A stretch of DNA of 64,000 nt from the NCBI RefSeq assembly GCF_047495875.1, contig NC_092471.1:10499001-10563000 (forward strand), in the 5' to 3' direction. Below are positions 35,476-49,774 of the stretch, in pieces. Each line of letters starts with the position of its first letter. Position 1 is the first letter of the stretch. The notes beneath the pieces are model-generated. The model saw nothing but the letters and a program-made list of their open reading frames with translations, searched no databases and was not told the origin of the DNA. Source of the DNA: Pithys albifrons albifrons. Its lineage: Eukaryota; Chordata; Aves; Passeriformes; Thamnophilidae. A program made the translations under genes and the position numbers.

Positions 35476-35768
35476 CAAAGGAAGATTTGGGCAGGGCTCT
35501 CCCCACCTGGGTGAGCCCTTCCAGCCTGCACAGTGGATGTTTCAGGTGAGGCACAGCGTGCGCAGAACTGGCCCCAGCCTTTAACTCCTGAGGTTCATCT
35601 GCCATGGCCGAGCAAGCTTGGACGGGGACAGGGAAGTCCTCGGGACCAGAACCTGCAGCCCCCGGTCGGCATTGCCAGGAGGTCTCACTTTCAAACACTG
35701 ACTGGGGCTGACCCTGCTGAGCTTCTGAGCCCTGGTGGGCTCGGGCATCAGGATGGCATTGAACTGCC
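35476..35768 (+). repeat. Dispersed repeat, copy B (possible LTR fragment)
   Basis: Second copy of the repeat at 347-600, same strand, with about 45 bases not present in copy A near 35646-35690. Past AACTGCC at 35768 the copies differ. Copy B is followed by TATGCAGAACTG and an AATAAA about 25-30 bases later, and copy A by the tRNA-Gln complement. No coding potential. Family unknown. Confidence 0.7.
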
Positions 35769-38700
35769 TATGCAGAACTGTAATTTGTTGAAAATAAACT
35801 TCTATGTGAAAATCAAACTGACAGCTGTAGGCTGTGATTTTGCTTTGTGAAGTTGTAGTCAGAAATACCAGACAACAGGCAAGTCACATTTGCAAGATTT
35901 TTGGAGTTCTGTCAGTCATTTGAGGGTGTACAGAGGTGTACAGAGCTGTGGGTTGTTCAGTGTGCGTTTGTGCAAGCCATGTTGGAGCAGAGTTTCTTTT
36001 CTGGTGTTGAATTTGTAGCAGGCAGTGGGCATTGGCTCTCTCCAGTTTCGCAGGTGCTCCGTGGAAGGGCTGTTGTGAATTTAGCTGCAATTGCCTGAGC
36101 TCTGTTTCTCCTTACTGCTGTTGAAATGTTTCTGTGGGACTTCCCTGCTTGGAAGGATGCCAGAATGAGTGTGTGGGAAGACTTAATACTTGCTACTTAC
36201 ATAGCATTTTGTATGTTCAAAGTCTTCTGCAAATATTAACTAATCTTTATTTAGCATTTGTGCCCAATTTCTGTCAGTATAAATCAGTAACAGCCAGTTA
36301 TGACCCCTACTTTTTTTGATGTCAAAAGAACAAAATGCTGTAACTAGTACAGTAGGAATAATCTTTATTATCTTATTAAAAATACCAGTTTTTGTCACTC
36401 TGCTCTTTTGGCTTCATGTGGTAGAAAAAAGTTATGAATAGAGCGCAGTGCTGCTCTTCAGGAGGTCTGTGTGCTGTGGGGTGCTGGAAGGGATGGCGCT
36501 GCAGTCATTGTGTGTGGTGCTTCAAGCTTTTCTCTGCTAGTTTTTGTTTCTGTGATATTGAGGTTTATTTCCTTCCAGTCTGGGGAGCTGTAGCGTGTTC
36601 CTAACAAGTAATGGTGTGAGAATAATATTCATTCTGAGTTTGCTTCTTAAGAACTGTCACGCATCTTAAAACACAGTCTGAAGTTGAAAATTCTTATCGT
36701 TACTCACAGTACACCTGTACTAAAAAGTTACCAAGGTTTACCCTACTTGTGTTCTGGCATTATAAATGCTTGGGTTTAGTTAATTGATACTTACTAAATG
36801 TAACCACTGTGATAAATTCATTACTCTGTTCGTGTTCTAGTTACGGTGGGGTTCTTGCAGCACTAAACCCCGAGTAGCTGTGTATGTTTTTGTTGGGATT
36901 CCGTACTCTGGTTTTTGTCAGTGCAGTTCATCAACTGTAAATGGCTGTGTGTTGTATACAAGTATTTTGTAGCAACAAAATAATTGGTTTGATGGTACAG
37001 TTTTCAGAATTTTGACAAGAAAATTCTATTAGTCTGTAAGTAAGTTTAATTGTAAATTGTAATACACATTAAAAGTTGACTGTTTGTTAAGAGAGAAAAA
37101 ATCTGTAGAGGAAGGTCTAATCTGTTATGTTGCTGTGTTTTGTCTTTGACCAAACAGTTTGCCAATTTTGTTATGTATTAATTTGCTATTGAGTTTTAGT
37201 TAATAAGGTTTTGAGTTGGTTAATAAGGATTTTTTTAATTTGTTGTGAAGTTCAGTAGGTTTAGAAGTTAAATGGCTCTGGGGCTTTAAACCTTCACTAA
37301 GTGTCTAAAATGGAGCTTTTTAAGACAAGTAGCATTGTACAAAAATGGAAAGTGTGCACAGGTGGGTATCCCAAATACAGGCCTACAGTTCTAAGAATTG
37401 TTCTCATCTCAGCTAAAATGGACAAAAACAAAACAACTTTGGGATGAATGCAAAACCAAAATTTTTTTAGTTTGTTTTCTGGTGGTAACATGAATTGTGG
37501 AAGCCACACAGGTCAGTGAAGAAAATAGAAGTAGAACTAGTTCTTGTTACCTACTCTTGGAGTTTTAAACTTCTCAGTGGTGAGCGCTGTCTGTGACTGT
37601 AGAAACCTGGTCCTGGCTTCATACGGAGTAATTGTAGATTCTAATCATGTCTCATGTGTGGAAGAAACACTGTAGTAGTAATGGATTACAGAACCTGAAT
37701 GAGACCACTCTTGGCTGTACTTGGTAAAATGAGCCAGTGGTTCGCTTTTCTGCAGGGATTTAACGTCTATTTCTGTCACATCTCTGCTGCTTTCACTGCC
37801 ATTTTATGTAGGCTTTAGGCAAAGGTGATCAACTGTTGGCTTGTCAGAACATTATTCAGACATCACAAACCCGAGTGAGTTATGAATTTTCATTACTGTT
37901 GTCAGGGATGGCAACTCCTAAAGCAGGGACAGGCCATCCAAACAGCGTGGACATCTCTGTTTCTTCTGACATAATTTGACAGTTGGTTGTGTCTGCCGTG
38001 GTGTCTGACTGATGTTGGGGAGAGCTGCTTGTACCAGCCACAGGACTCTGCTGTCGAGACAGCTCAGCTTACTAAACGTAGGAAAGCTAATTCATTCCTA
38101 AAGAAATTAATAGATTGTTGCTCAACAAAGGGTCTGGCGAGTGCCCTTGACCAAGAGATATGGCCAGAAGTAAGTGCAGGGGGAAGTGGAATTGTTCTTT
38201 CCTAGTAGCAGCCCATCTGTTTTATTGTATTAGCAAACTGCTATGGTTATTGTTTGTAGTTTCATTCATTATTTAGAAAAAAGAGGATAGGTAATCTGTT
38301 CAAAAATGTGCCCTTAGCTGATAATTGAAAGGGACAATGTAATAAAATTTGAAATTACTGGAACATGGACAGGTTGTTGCTATTGAACAGCTTCATTTTT
38401 TACGGTTAAATGACAACTTGAGAAGGCGCAGAAAAGGCAAAGATTATGAAATAGGGAAGTAAGTGGAAGTGGTGGAAGTGCTTAAGTTTTAGCATGGATT
38501 TTGTATAATGTATCCACAACATGTTTTGCATTCTAAGTATTCAATAATATTGGTGTAAAACTCTTTAACCGTTGGAGAGCACAATGGTTTTAAATGTATA
38601 TGCAATTTTTAGGATTTGGTGGTTTCTGCACAAAGGACTTAATGATGTTTAGAATTACAGAATGTGTGTTACAGGTTAGACATTGGACTTGGCTATTACT

Positions 38701-41700
38701 GTACTGTAGAACACAGTCTACTCTTGGAAACGTGGGATATTTGTGTTCCCAGACTGCTAAAACTTTGCCATATTGTTACTTCTATTTAAGTGGTTCTCTG
38801 GAGCCACTAGTCTGGGAAAAGATTATGCTCCAGATAAAATGCAGGAAGATTCTTCACATTTTAAGTGCACACATAAATGACTGAATCAGTTAAAACAAGT
38901 CAAACAGTACAAGTTGCATATTGCTATAAAGGCACTGCTGTTTTAGGCATCATACAAAGATTGCAATGGTCACATTCTGAAACAGTATCTTGTAGCAAAT
39001 CAGAAGTTAATATCATTTTATGGTAGTAAATAAGCAAAATTATTATTCGTGTGAAAAAAAAGTTAGCTGAAAAATATATTTCACCAGTGTTCACCACTCA
39101 GATCTTGAGAGCTTGAAACTGGGTGTTCTGTGCATGTCTTTTCCCCCTTTGTCTCCATTCTTGACATTCCCCCTCCCTCACAAAACACAAAATTCAACTG
39201 ATGCTGGGTAAAGGAAGAGTTTCTGTTGTCTGTAATGCTGCTTTTGGTATTGCTTCAGATAGTTAATAATTTTATAATTTACAAAACAATCATATATTGT
39301 GCCCGGCTTTTGTGAATGAGGCCTGGCAGCACCTTAACTGTCAATAAATCAGAAATGCCACAGCTGCATGTCAGGAAGGTGTTGACTTTCTCTGCCTGTT
39401 TGAAAAGTCAGCCTGTAATTCTCCAGCAGATTTGTTTAATCTTCTGTCCTGACAGATGTGGCATTTTGTGTTAATGCACAATTGTCAGAAATGGAGTTGT
39501 GGGCCTCTTTCTAAGGCCTGTCAGGGTTCCCTGACTGTGGGATCTGGTCCTGCTTTGTCCAGTCTTACCACCTGCAGCATCCCTATCAGAGGTCTCTGGA
39601 TGTGCTCCTGGGTTTTGTTGGCACAGAAGGCAGAGGTTTATGCTGAAACCTGGTTGATGGTGTGATTTAGGGATCATGCTGCAGTTTTTGACTGTCCTGT
39701 AAATACTGTCTTGTTGTGCTTGGAGTCTTTCTCTGATAGCTTAAATTTTGAATAAGGTGGTTATTTGTTCTGAAAATGCTGTGCAGTTGTTTGGTTGGAC
39801 TCTGTATGTTGGCACTGTGGGTGGGCAGACCTGCTGGTGTCTGTCACCTGCCTGTATTGCTTTATGGAGGGCAAAATTAAACCCCAAAGTTAGTTACATT
39901 ATCATGAAAGTGTCCAAAAACTGATACATTACTGTAGTACTGAACTTCTCTTCTTTGAGAGCTTAATTAAAATAAAGATGCAACATACTGCAGAAAAGTC
40001 AGTACTACTAATTTTGCTTAATAAGGACTAAATTATATGGTATATAAATATTGTCCATTTCTGAATAGTAGTCCATGGCTGAATATTAATCTTCTGATTC
40101 TAATTTGGTAGCATTTGCCTTCCTAAAGTAATTCTTTACCTACACCATTTTCATTTGTTTCCTCCTGCTCCCTCATTTCTGCCCCCAGAGACTCAGATTT
40201 ATGGGTAGCAGGTCTTGTAACGCTGTGAACTCCTCTGTCTTTTGGAATGCTCTGAAAGACACAGTAGTGCTTCCCTGTTTAATTCCATCAAAAAAGAAAA
40301 TTTTTCTTTCATTGATGTTTGCTAATTCATCTTGTGAGGTAAAGGGTTTTTGGCACAGGGAGTAGGAGCAGGGGAGTTGTCAGTAACGGGATGGAGGCTG
40401 ATGGATCCACATCAACAACTGCCCCTGACAAGGCACAGGGAACTCCATCAGGACCTTGTAAGAACACGGGCTGAACTGGACAAAGCCTGAGGGACACCCT
40501 GGGGTTTGGGGACTTGTTCATATGTTTACTATGGAAGTCAACTTGATCAGTTAGTGCCAGTTGGGGCAAAAGGCTGGAAAGGGAGAAATGAAATATTTCC
40601 TCTGGTTTTCGGATCCTTCTTTCTGTTTTTCACTCACAATTATTTAGCTGGGTGTGCAGCTTCCTGTGCAGTATTGCAAAGACACCTTTAAATTGTGTTT
40701 GTAAAAATACATTGTTAGGCTTCTGTGGCTCTGCCTGCCTGTAAGATTCTGGAATCCCACAATCTGGTAAGTCGTAAATTCAAGTTCATAAAGCAGTTCT
40801 TGAACTAAAATTTCATTTTACTGTTGTATGTATTGATGGACAGGATAACAACCAAACATTTTTTCTTTTTCCCAGGACAGGTTTCCACATTAAGTCAGTC
40901 AACTTTAACTGAAAGTATTAATTACTTTGCAGTTAGAAGTACAGTGTTGTACTTTGGAATAAATATTTCTAAGAAATTTTCTGGTAATAACATTCTCCTT
41001 TAAAAGCAGACAGGTTCTGATCTACCTTGGGCCTGCAGTAATGTGTGCTGCACAAACTGGGCTGTGAGACCAAACCCAGGCTTAGCAAAGTGGCTGGTGA
41101 AGGCCCCAAACGAACGGGCAGGTGGGGTTTGGTGGGGTTCAGTCAGACTGAGCTGTAGCTCCTGCAGAGCTAAGGAAAGAATTTAAAAAGGTGTGAGCTT
41201 CGGTGGTCCTGCTGTTGAGTTTAGGTGGTCTTAGTGGTAGAAACGTGAATCTGAGATGAGCTACAGTGATTCAGTTCTTCAGAGTAGCCAAAATCACCTT
41301 GAAAAGTTGAGTGTAGTGGTTGGTCATCCATGTGTAGCTTTGTGTAGCTGGGTGCACTATCCCTTGCTTAAAGGTCTGTTTATAAAACACATTCTGCTGA
41401 GAAATTCTCTTAATTTCTTGTCAGTACCATTTATACTACATCAGTGTCCAATTGGGGAAAAAACTGTGTGCTTTGGGTGCTTCCTGTTTTTTCACATAAC
41501 TAAATGAAGCACATGAGATTCAAGACGTAGCCACTAGAAGAGTGTTTTGAATTCCACAGTGTTCTTAACAACTTAGTGGCTTAAATTAAAAAATAATTTT
41601 TCTTGTCTTGCACCATTGGTTGAGAATGTTGTGGCTTTTTCAGGGAACAATTCAAGCCTGCCTTGTCTGAAGGGCAACTGTTAAGGTAATAGCCTGTTTT

Positions 41701-42376
41701 ATGGATTAGGTTTATAGAGTTAAAAGGCTGCCTTTTAAAAAAACAAATAATGGTTATGTATTTGCAAGTGTTTGTGGTGGACAACATTTTAAAATACATA
41801 CACATTCTCCAAATGGATTTCTCTGAACATCACTCCTGTAGCATTAGAGCCATTGATGAACCAGCTGATGAGTTACTGCCTGGGCTTGTACTTGGCCAGT
41901 ACTCCCCGTGCTTGTAGGATTTTTAGTTTGGGAATTGCAGAGGCCTTCCAAAAGTTTGTGGTAATTGTCACAGGTTAAAGTGAGATAAAAAAAGTAGTAA
42001 AAATGCATAGTCATGATTTCCTTCTGCTCAGTGAAGGCTGTGGGGGGCCTGTGCTGCAGGAATAGATGGACAGAGGTGCCACTGTGAGTGCTGTATGTTA
42101 ATGCTCAGGAAGGCTTTGAAGAACTGGATATCATCTGTTACAATGTCCTTTTTCCTGCTCCCCACGTGAAAATATGGACAGCACTGAAGCAGCCATAGGA
42201 GGAAATTTGTCTGGTGTAAAATGGCTGGGGGAAGACCAGAAGATGAATACTTTTTATTCCAGGTTTGCAGTTTTCTCTGGGCTTTGTGTGTTCATCATTA
42301 TTTCTGGTTTCAAACAGTTTCATTTCAAGACAGGTAACCTGTGTCTGATGTCACATATAAAAGTTTGTGAAAGGGT
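35769..42376 (+). other. STAG2: STAG2 first intron, segment between dispersed repeat copy B and the first plus-strand CR1
   Basis: About 6.6 kb of AT-rich intronic sequence. I see no repeat I can name and no open frame with family resemblance. Confidence 0.65.
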
Positions 42377-42699
42377 TTGCCTGAAGGGAAGTTCTGGCCA
42401 GGTGGGGGTTGGTCTCTTCTCCCAGGCACTCAGCAATAGGACAAGGGGGCACGATGGGCTCAAGCTCTGCCAGGGGAAATTGAAGTTGGAGATGAGAAAA
42501 TATTCTTTGCAGAGGGTGCTCAGGCATTGGAATGGGCTGCCCAGAGAGGGGGTGGATTCCCCATTCCTGGAGGTTTTTCAACTGAGGTTGGCCGTGGCAC
42601 TGAGTGCCATGATCTGGTAAAGGGACTGGAGTTGGACCAAGGGTTGGACTTGGTGATCTCGGAGGTCTTTTCCAACCCAATCCGTTCTGTGATTCTAAA
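42377..42699 (+). mobile_element. CR1 LINE 3' fragment
   Basis: It starts abruptly at CCTGAAGGGAAGTTCTGG (typical 5' truncation), runs through the coding part for the C-terminus of CR1 ORF2 (HWNGLPREGV, VALSAM) and ends in the CR1 3' end GGTCTTTTCCAACCC plus TTCTGTGATTCT. It is nearly identical to the copy at 49.9-50.2 kb, so both are from the same young subfamily. Confidence 0.92.
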
Positions 42700-45600
42700 T
42701 GACTGGAAGTTAATAAATAATCTTTTCAGTGTTTCTTAAAATACTATTTTTCAGAAGTGGTTTTATGTCTGTATTAAAAATACTCAAATTATCAGTATTT
42801 CCTGTGCAAGGCAAGAGTTTTGCCATTTGTGTCTTAGCAAAGGTTTTGAGCAGTATATTCTCTCTACTGATGACAAAATGCACTTGTGTTCTTCCTTTCA
42901 TGGGAAGGAGAGGACTGGAATACTGTGGTAGTGCCTGATACCTGTGGGCTTTGAACTACTAAGGTTAACCAAGTCATGTGGCCTCTCACCATTTTCCTCT
43001 CCCCGTGCAGAGTGGGGGGCTGTCACCTGCCCGTGCACGTGAGTTACTGATGCTGCTTTAATGGACCATGAGATGTTCCTGGAGAACATCTTGGAAACAG
43101 TTTCCTTGGGGATTTAATGCATTTGCAGCATCCCACCCCTGATCCTTCTGCTTACAGAATGTAATTATTTGCCATTAGGACTGAATATTCAAGCATGGTC
43201 ACTATATTGTGTTTCCCTCCTCATTTCTTCCTTCTGTTCTGCTCTCCATTAAGGATCTCCCAGTGTGTTTGGTTTTTGTCTACTTATTCCATGCTCTGTG
43301 ATGTTTTTCCTGCTCTCATTGTTTCAGCATGAGTTCTGTCTAGTTCTTAGTCTTGCTGACAGAAATGTTGATACAAAATGAATTTTTATACAAAAGGTGT
43401 TTTCTTCATTTTCCTAGATAAAAGTTCCTTCCTTTTTTTCTGGTGATCCGTCAGTCTCTGGGTGCTTTATATCATTTCTCCTGCATTTAGCTCTGTGTGT
43501 TCCAGGAAACTGAAAAATCACATTCAAAATTTTTGGGGTTTGCCGTCGTGTTGCCCAGGTGAAAACTGCTAACAAGCAGTGTATCATATTGGGCCTTAGA
43601 GACTGTGATGTAGTAGACATCAAATAGTCTTTCAACCTGGATAATTTTAAGTATTTTTATTTGGTTTTGTTTGTTCCAGCACACACCCAAAGGGTCTTAC
43701 TTTGTCTACATTATACTACTGTGTTAGTAATGGACATATTTTAAACCATGTCATTTATTAATAATAAAAATAATATTTAGCCTTCTATTTTAGTAAATTT
43801 GAGGGATGGTAGGTATTAAAATTTATATATGTTTAGTTTCAGGATAGGGAATCATCTTTGTGTGTGAACCTTGATGTGTTAATTGGTGAGAGTTGTGGTT
43901 TGAATTGGCACTCGGGGCACTTCTGTCTTTTCTCCCTTGCAAATATTGGCTGCCATTTTGAACAAGAATATTGTTTTGGTGAAGGGGAAACATTTAATAG
44001 CATAAAACTATGCTACTACTTGAGGGTTGTAAATATTGCAGTCCAGCAAATACTTGAAGATTTCTTGAGCTGGAAATTGCTGCATGAGTTCAAGGTTTTG
44101 CCTTGTCTGTGAAGTGAATTGCTTGATGAGCACTTCATTTTTTCAGGGTTATTGGAGGAAATGAAAATATTTTGGTATCTGCTTCTGGAAGTAGAACTGG
44201 ACAATTGTCTTTTTCTGTGCAAATTGGTGTTTTTCCTCCTGTTTAAATTAAGGCCCTTGATTCTTGGGGAAGTCAGGTGAAGATACATTGATATCAATAA
44301 AATTCTCAGTTTATACTACACAGTGCTTCACATGTCAGTTGAAAGAGCTTTAATTTTCTCCATTAAATGTTCTTCAGGAAAGGCTGAGGGGAGTAGCTGT
44401 TACAGCAGTTCTGAAATGTGTATTTGGGTTGGGCTGTAATACAGAATTAAATACAGAAAAACTGTAAAGAATGATTAAACCTTCATGCTGTAGAATGTAT
44501 CTTGGTAATTGGTAATCACCACAGAGTTAATAACATTGTTATATGGTCTGATAGAGAATGGCCTGCAGTTACTGTGCTTGGGAAGAAGAGATGAGTATTT
44601 GTATGTGCTACAGAGAAACCTGAGGGATTTCTGTCAGGCCTCACAAGGTAAAATATCTTTTGTGAATTGACCTTTTTTGTAGTCCTTACGAAATGCCAGA
44701 ATTGTTTCCTTAATGATGTTCTGGATGTTGAGAGCTTTATGGATGTGTTGGTGAGAAAGGTGCACAAACAGCAACAATTTTGATGGAATTCTATTCTTTT
44801 TTTATCAGTTAATGAAAAGGCTTCCTTAGGGCTTGTCACTGCTGGTGTTTGCTGTGTGTAAATTCAGTACTAAGACTTGGTACCTACTTTGTAACGTTTA
44901 CAATTCTTTCTTATTTTTCTTAATATACATGGATCTTAATTGGAGTTAATTGCCTTGGAGACCTGTGCAGAGCTCTGTAAATTGAGTGACATCTCCAGTT
45001 CTTGCTGAAGCTTTTTCATTCCTCACGTGGTGTTTGGGTGTTGTGATTTCATTTTGCAGTTGAACAGCTGTGCCTTTGCCATTCTTGCACACCATTCCTA
45101 GGGATGCTCCAGCTGTGTTGTTGTTCTTGGACCTTTCCATGCAATGCAAATTCAGTTCAGGAGTGGCTAATTACTCGTTCTGTGGGCTATTACTCATCTT
45201 CTCTGACCTTTTGGAAGGTTTGGTGCTGCTGCCCGGCTCCCTCTCTCTGGGCTGCTCTCACCTTTGTTCCTTCCCCGCAGCCAAGACTGGCAGAAAAGGA
45301 ATTTTGCTGGTTTGTGGCCTAACAAGTGTGTTGTGCCCCCATCAGCTGCAGGAAGTGCTCACACACCTTTCTGGTTGTTTCTCTCTTCTGCCATGTTTTC
45401 TTAGCAGGCTGTGTTTAATAGCAGGATCTGCGGTTCTAGGGTAGTTTTTACACTTAGCATGTGAAGCCTTAAGTTAATTCACGTAGTAATAAAATTTATG
45501 TTCTGTAATTAATTTTTTTGGCAGGCATCTGTTTCACAGTAATGAATTGGTAGCAGTTCCTAAAATGTCTGTTGACTGTCTAGAGAATTGTAGGAAAGCT

Positions 45601-48600
45601 GGCATTTAAAAATGTTTCTCATAACTGAAAGAAGTGGGCAGCTTTATATTAACCCATCTCTTCTCAGAAAAAACTTCAGAAACTTCCAACTGAAATCTAT
45701 ACCTGTCTCTGTATATCTAAATCTTAAAAAACAGTGAATTGTTTTTCTCTTGACCTCTGAATTTAAAGTAGTTACTATCTATCCCTTATTCTCAAAACCA
45801 CCCTAAAATAAAGAATCATGTACTAAGGATAGAGAGTAGTTGTGTTTATTAAAAATGCATAAAATACCCCAATCCCAACCAAACAAAAATCTCAGTTTGG
45901 CCTCGTGTTATCTGTTATTGCTGTTGTCTCCAACAGCAGTTGAATCCTGTGGCTCTGATTGCAGGTTCATTTTCCGTTGCTTGCAAGACTAAATTCGTAG
46001 CATTTAATGATCCAGGATTTTCATACCCTGGGGCAAGATTATCGTGAGTGGAGGTCAAGCTGAACAACCGCCAGACCTGATTTACACTCGGATAAAAATG
46101 GTCTTGTCTAACAATTAGATTGAATGTTATTACCTCTTTCCCCAACTTGTGCTGAAAATTGTTTTGTATTGTTTCAAGAGCAAGGCAGTCTGATGCTAAA
46201 AACCATCCCTTGAATGGAATATTAGTCTCACCTTGGGAGTTTATGGAATGACAGAGGATCAGGTGTGTGTGTCAATGGCCTTGGTGTAAGTGTTGTGGAG
46301 GAGAGGAAACCTGCCCAAAATAGAGTGTATTTTTAATACATAAACTCTTCCTGGTGTGATATCCGTGTAAAAGCAACAGTCAGTGATACTGAAATAGGGA
46401 GAACAAAAAATCTTGGAAAGACGTAACCCCTTTGATTATTGACAATTTGAGTGTGTTTGGGTAGGGTTGATACAGTTCTTCAGATCAGTTGATTGACCTG
46501 TAACTGATGTTTGGCAACTGTGTAATAAATCATGACCAAAACAGGGAGATTTTTTAACATCTGTTAGGTGAGCAGTTGAACTGTACCCTGAAACATTAAA
46601 GGTAATTACTCCTAGTTATATGTGGGCAAACTGAAGGAAAGGTGGTAAATATGTTTCAGTCAAGCACTGTGTTACTGTAACTGAGCATTGTGTCGCTGTT
46701 TTGCCAGGTGATGGGAACTTGCTTCTCCGTGTAGGAATTTCATTTGGGTTGAAACAACTCAAGGTATTAAACGTGTAATCCTGATTGTCAGTACAACAGC
46801 TTGAGAGTTCTGTACCCCTGATTTATTGCCAGAGCAATTCTTACCATGAAGTGACTTTGAGTAGAAACCCAAAGTTGGCATTAGGAATGCAGAGAGATTA
46901 CTGTGGTGTAGCTTATTGTTCATCCAGTGTTCTTATGGAATTGGTGCCTGGGGCATTAAAATGATGACTTGAAAAGATTTGCTACTTAATGATACCCAGG
47001 CATACTTAGTTATTTTTTTGTATGAAGGTATCTTAAACACGTATGAATCCTAATCCAGTTACCCAGTTTTAACCCCCTTCCCTTTTCCCATAATGTGTAG
47101 GCAACCCTGTGATTACAAACTGGATGTAATTGAATTTTTTTAAAGTCAATCAGAGTTTCAGGAGCTATGAGCTTGCTGTAAGTACTGAATGATTTTGCAG
47201 AATCTCACCAGGTTAAAAAGTTTTTATTTTGCCATAATATGTTGTGATTTGAAATGTTGGAATCCTGAATGGTCATCACAAGCTACTGGTGAAAATAATT
47301 TGAGAACAAAATCTGTTAGGCATAAGTAACAACAGAGCCTGCAGAGTTCAACAGAGGAGTAATAAATAATTATGTGATTGATGGCTAACTAATTAAGTCA
47401 GAAACACTGCTCTTGAGTAAGTATCTGGGAATAACTTTATATGGAGTGTTCAACAAGATTGCATTTCTATTTCGGAAAATTAAATATGTGTTTGAAGAAA
47501 GTGTATTGACTTATTTCAGCATTGCATCATTGCACAACATAAAATGGAATAGAAAGATCAAAGCAACCTGAACGAGGTATTGCCTATTTGGAATAATCCC
47601 TTTTCTGTCCAACTGTTCAAAATACTTGGAATTGCTGCTTACTGAGAAATGTCAGAGAAACTAAAGCAGGACTGAAAACTCTCCATGTGACAGTGTGTTG
47701 TGTTCTCAGCTGCTGAGTTGGCCGTCTCTGGTTTGAGTGTGGGGACGTGGGGGATGTGGTTGGTACAAAACAGGAGGGGAAACCTGTGCTAAGAGTAGGA
47801 ATACATTTAATTACAAACCCAAATTGTTGGGGAAAACGTGGTGACAGGCACAGCACTTGCATTCTAGCAATTCTTGTTTTAATAATTGGAGGTAATTGCA
47901 AACTGATAAGGCAAATATGGTTATGGACTGAAAAACACAAGAAGATGATGCAGTTCTGATAATAAACTAGAATCTGAAACTACAATGACTGAAGCATTTT
48001 CCACACAATTGTTGGACAACTGTGGGTTTTGTTAGTTGTCCTCTGATGATTCCACCATGGCAGTTGACTTTCCATCCCATCCCTCTGGCAGAGGTTACCA
48101 CCTGTGCAAGGAAAGTCAGCAAAATGGGGTTTGTCAGCCCTTCAATCCTTCTCCTGTTTGCAAGTTTGAAATATGTGCTTTAATTGTCACTGAAGATGAG
48201 CTGCCATTAATGGAGATCTGACTGTAACACAGAGCAAATGAAACGTGAAAACTTGTTCTCTCTTGATTGGGGAAGGGTGTTGGTGTTGTTTTGGTTTTGT
48301 GGGGCTTTATTTGTTTTTTGTTTATTTGTTTTGGTTTTGTTTGGTGGTGGTGGTTGTTGGTTTTGGGACTTTTTTGGGAGTTGTTTTTTTCATTTTTTTT
48401 CTCCATTGGAATGGTAATACTCAGTCGAGTTAAGTTCCCCTCTGGGCAGCATCCTGTCAAGAATCCTAGGAAAGGGTTATCCAGCAGTAAAAATCCCTGA
48501 ATTTGACACACCAAATCCTGAGTATTAAAGTGCTGTATGAATTAAAATACAGTTACTGTAAATACTGCTGCAGTGTGCTGGTATTTTACAGTTAGACAGA

Positions 48601-49774
48601 CTGACCAACTAACTTTAGCAGACAAAAATATTTTTTGATATGTCTTGTATTAAGAGAGTAAACAGTGATGGCCAAAAAACTTTTTGTGTTTAAGCTTGGG
48701 TAAAAACAATAGCTTGGTTTCTTTCCTTATGCCCAAGGTGGCATTTTTTTTCTCAGCTGGAGGGAAGAAAAAGGAAAAAAATAACCACTGATACTGAGCA
48801 CGCAAGGCTTGTTCCATGTGCTGGAGGTGACAGGATGGGAAGGGATTGGTGAGCGTGGGGCAGTTGTGAATTCCCTCCCTGGCGCTATGGGGGACACCCC
48901 ATTCCAGAATTCCTCTCCTGGCGTGGGGGAAGGGGGAGGAATCTGCACATGTAGCTTGTTTAGGAGACATCTGGCACTACTGCTCCTTTTTTTCTTTTAA
49001 AAGAAAATACAGGAAAAAGAGGCTGAAAGTAACCACCTTATCTCAACAGCTTCTGTTGTGTTGCCGAGCTTGTAAGTTTGATAGTTGTGGTTTTCATATT
49101 TTCAGTGTATTGAATATTGCTCAAATAAAATATTTACTACAAATTGTGATACTTGCATAATGTCACCAGTAAATTTTCAACAGAATGTAAATTTAGCTGA
49201 AGGCCATAACTGTCTTTTGAAAGAGGAGGGAGCTACTAGATTTGTTTGCATGATGAATTTACTCAAGAGCAAACATGTAAAGGTATACCTTTTTTATTTT
49301 TTTCTTTTTTAGATTAAATGAAGAAACTTTAATTCTGGTTAATTTAACAAACTGTACTTGTGTATTTTAGATTTGTATGGAGTGGATGCTCCTGTGTCCT
49401 TGCAGTGCCTAAAGCACAGTATTTGAGGCACTTAAAAAGGAAGATAACTTCAAAAGGACAAGTCTCACTAACCTTTGCTTCAGAATATTTTACACACATC
49501 AAGACTTGCTCAGTATTTGTCAGCTTACTTAGTGGAATGAGGTTGGTCTCTAAAACACTGAGTTTTTATCCTTCATCTTCATGTTTTAGCTTTCATAAAG
49601 CAGGACTGGTTTGTTGTAGCTCTCCTAGTTGGCATAATTTGTTACCTGCCACAAGCAATTACAGAGTTGAAAAAGTTTATTGATTGAATAATGCCGATAT
49701 TTTTGCAGTGTTCTTAGGCCATATGCAAATGGCCAGGCTGTTTTCCTCTGGATGTTTAATGAATGTCAGTAGTG
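42700..49774 (+). other. STAG2: STAG2 first intron, segment between the two plus-strand CR1 copies
   Basis: About 7 kb of AT-rich intron. It holds a T/G tract at 48283-48400. No other element is recognised. Confidence 0.65.
48283..48400 (+). repeat. T/G-rich simple tract
   Basis: Mostly TTTTG, TGGTGG and TTTGGG units with T runs. Same composition and strand bias as the tracts at 15.8 and 59.6 kb. Confidence 0.85.

Noticed and set aside
42174..42620. A 148-codon open frame suggesting a separate protein gene
   Set aside because: Its second half is the C-terminus of CR1 ORF2. The first half is unrelated intron in the same frame.
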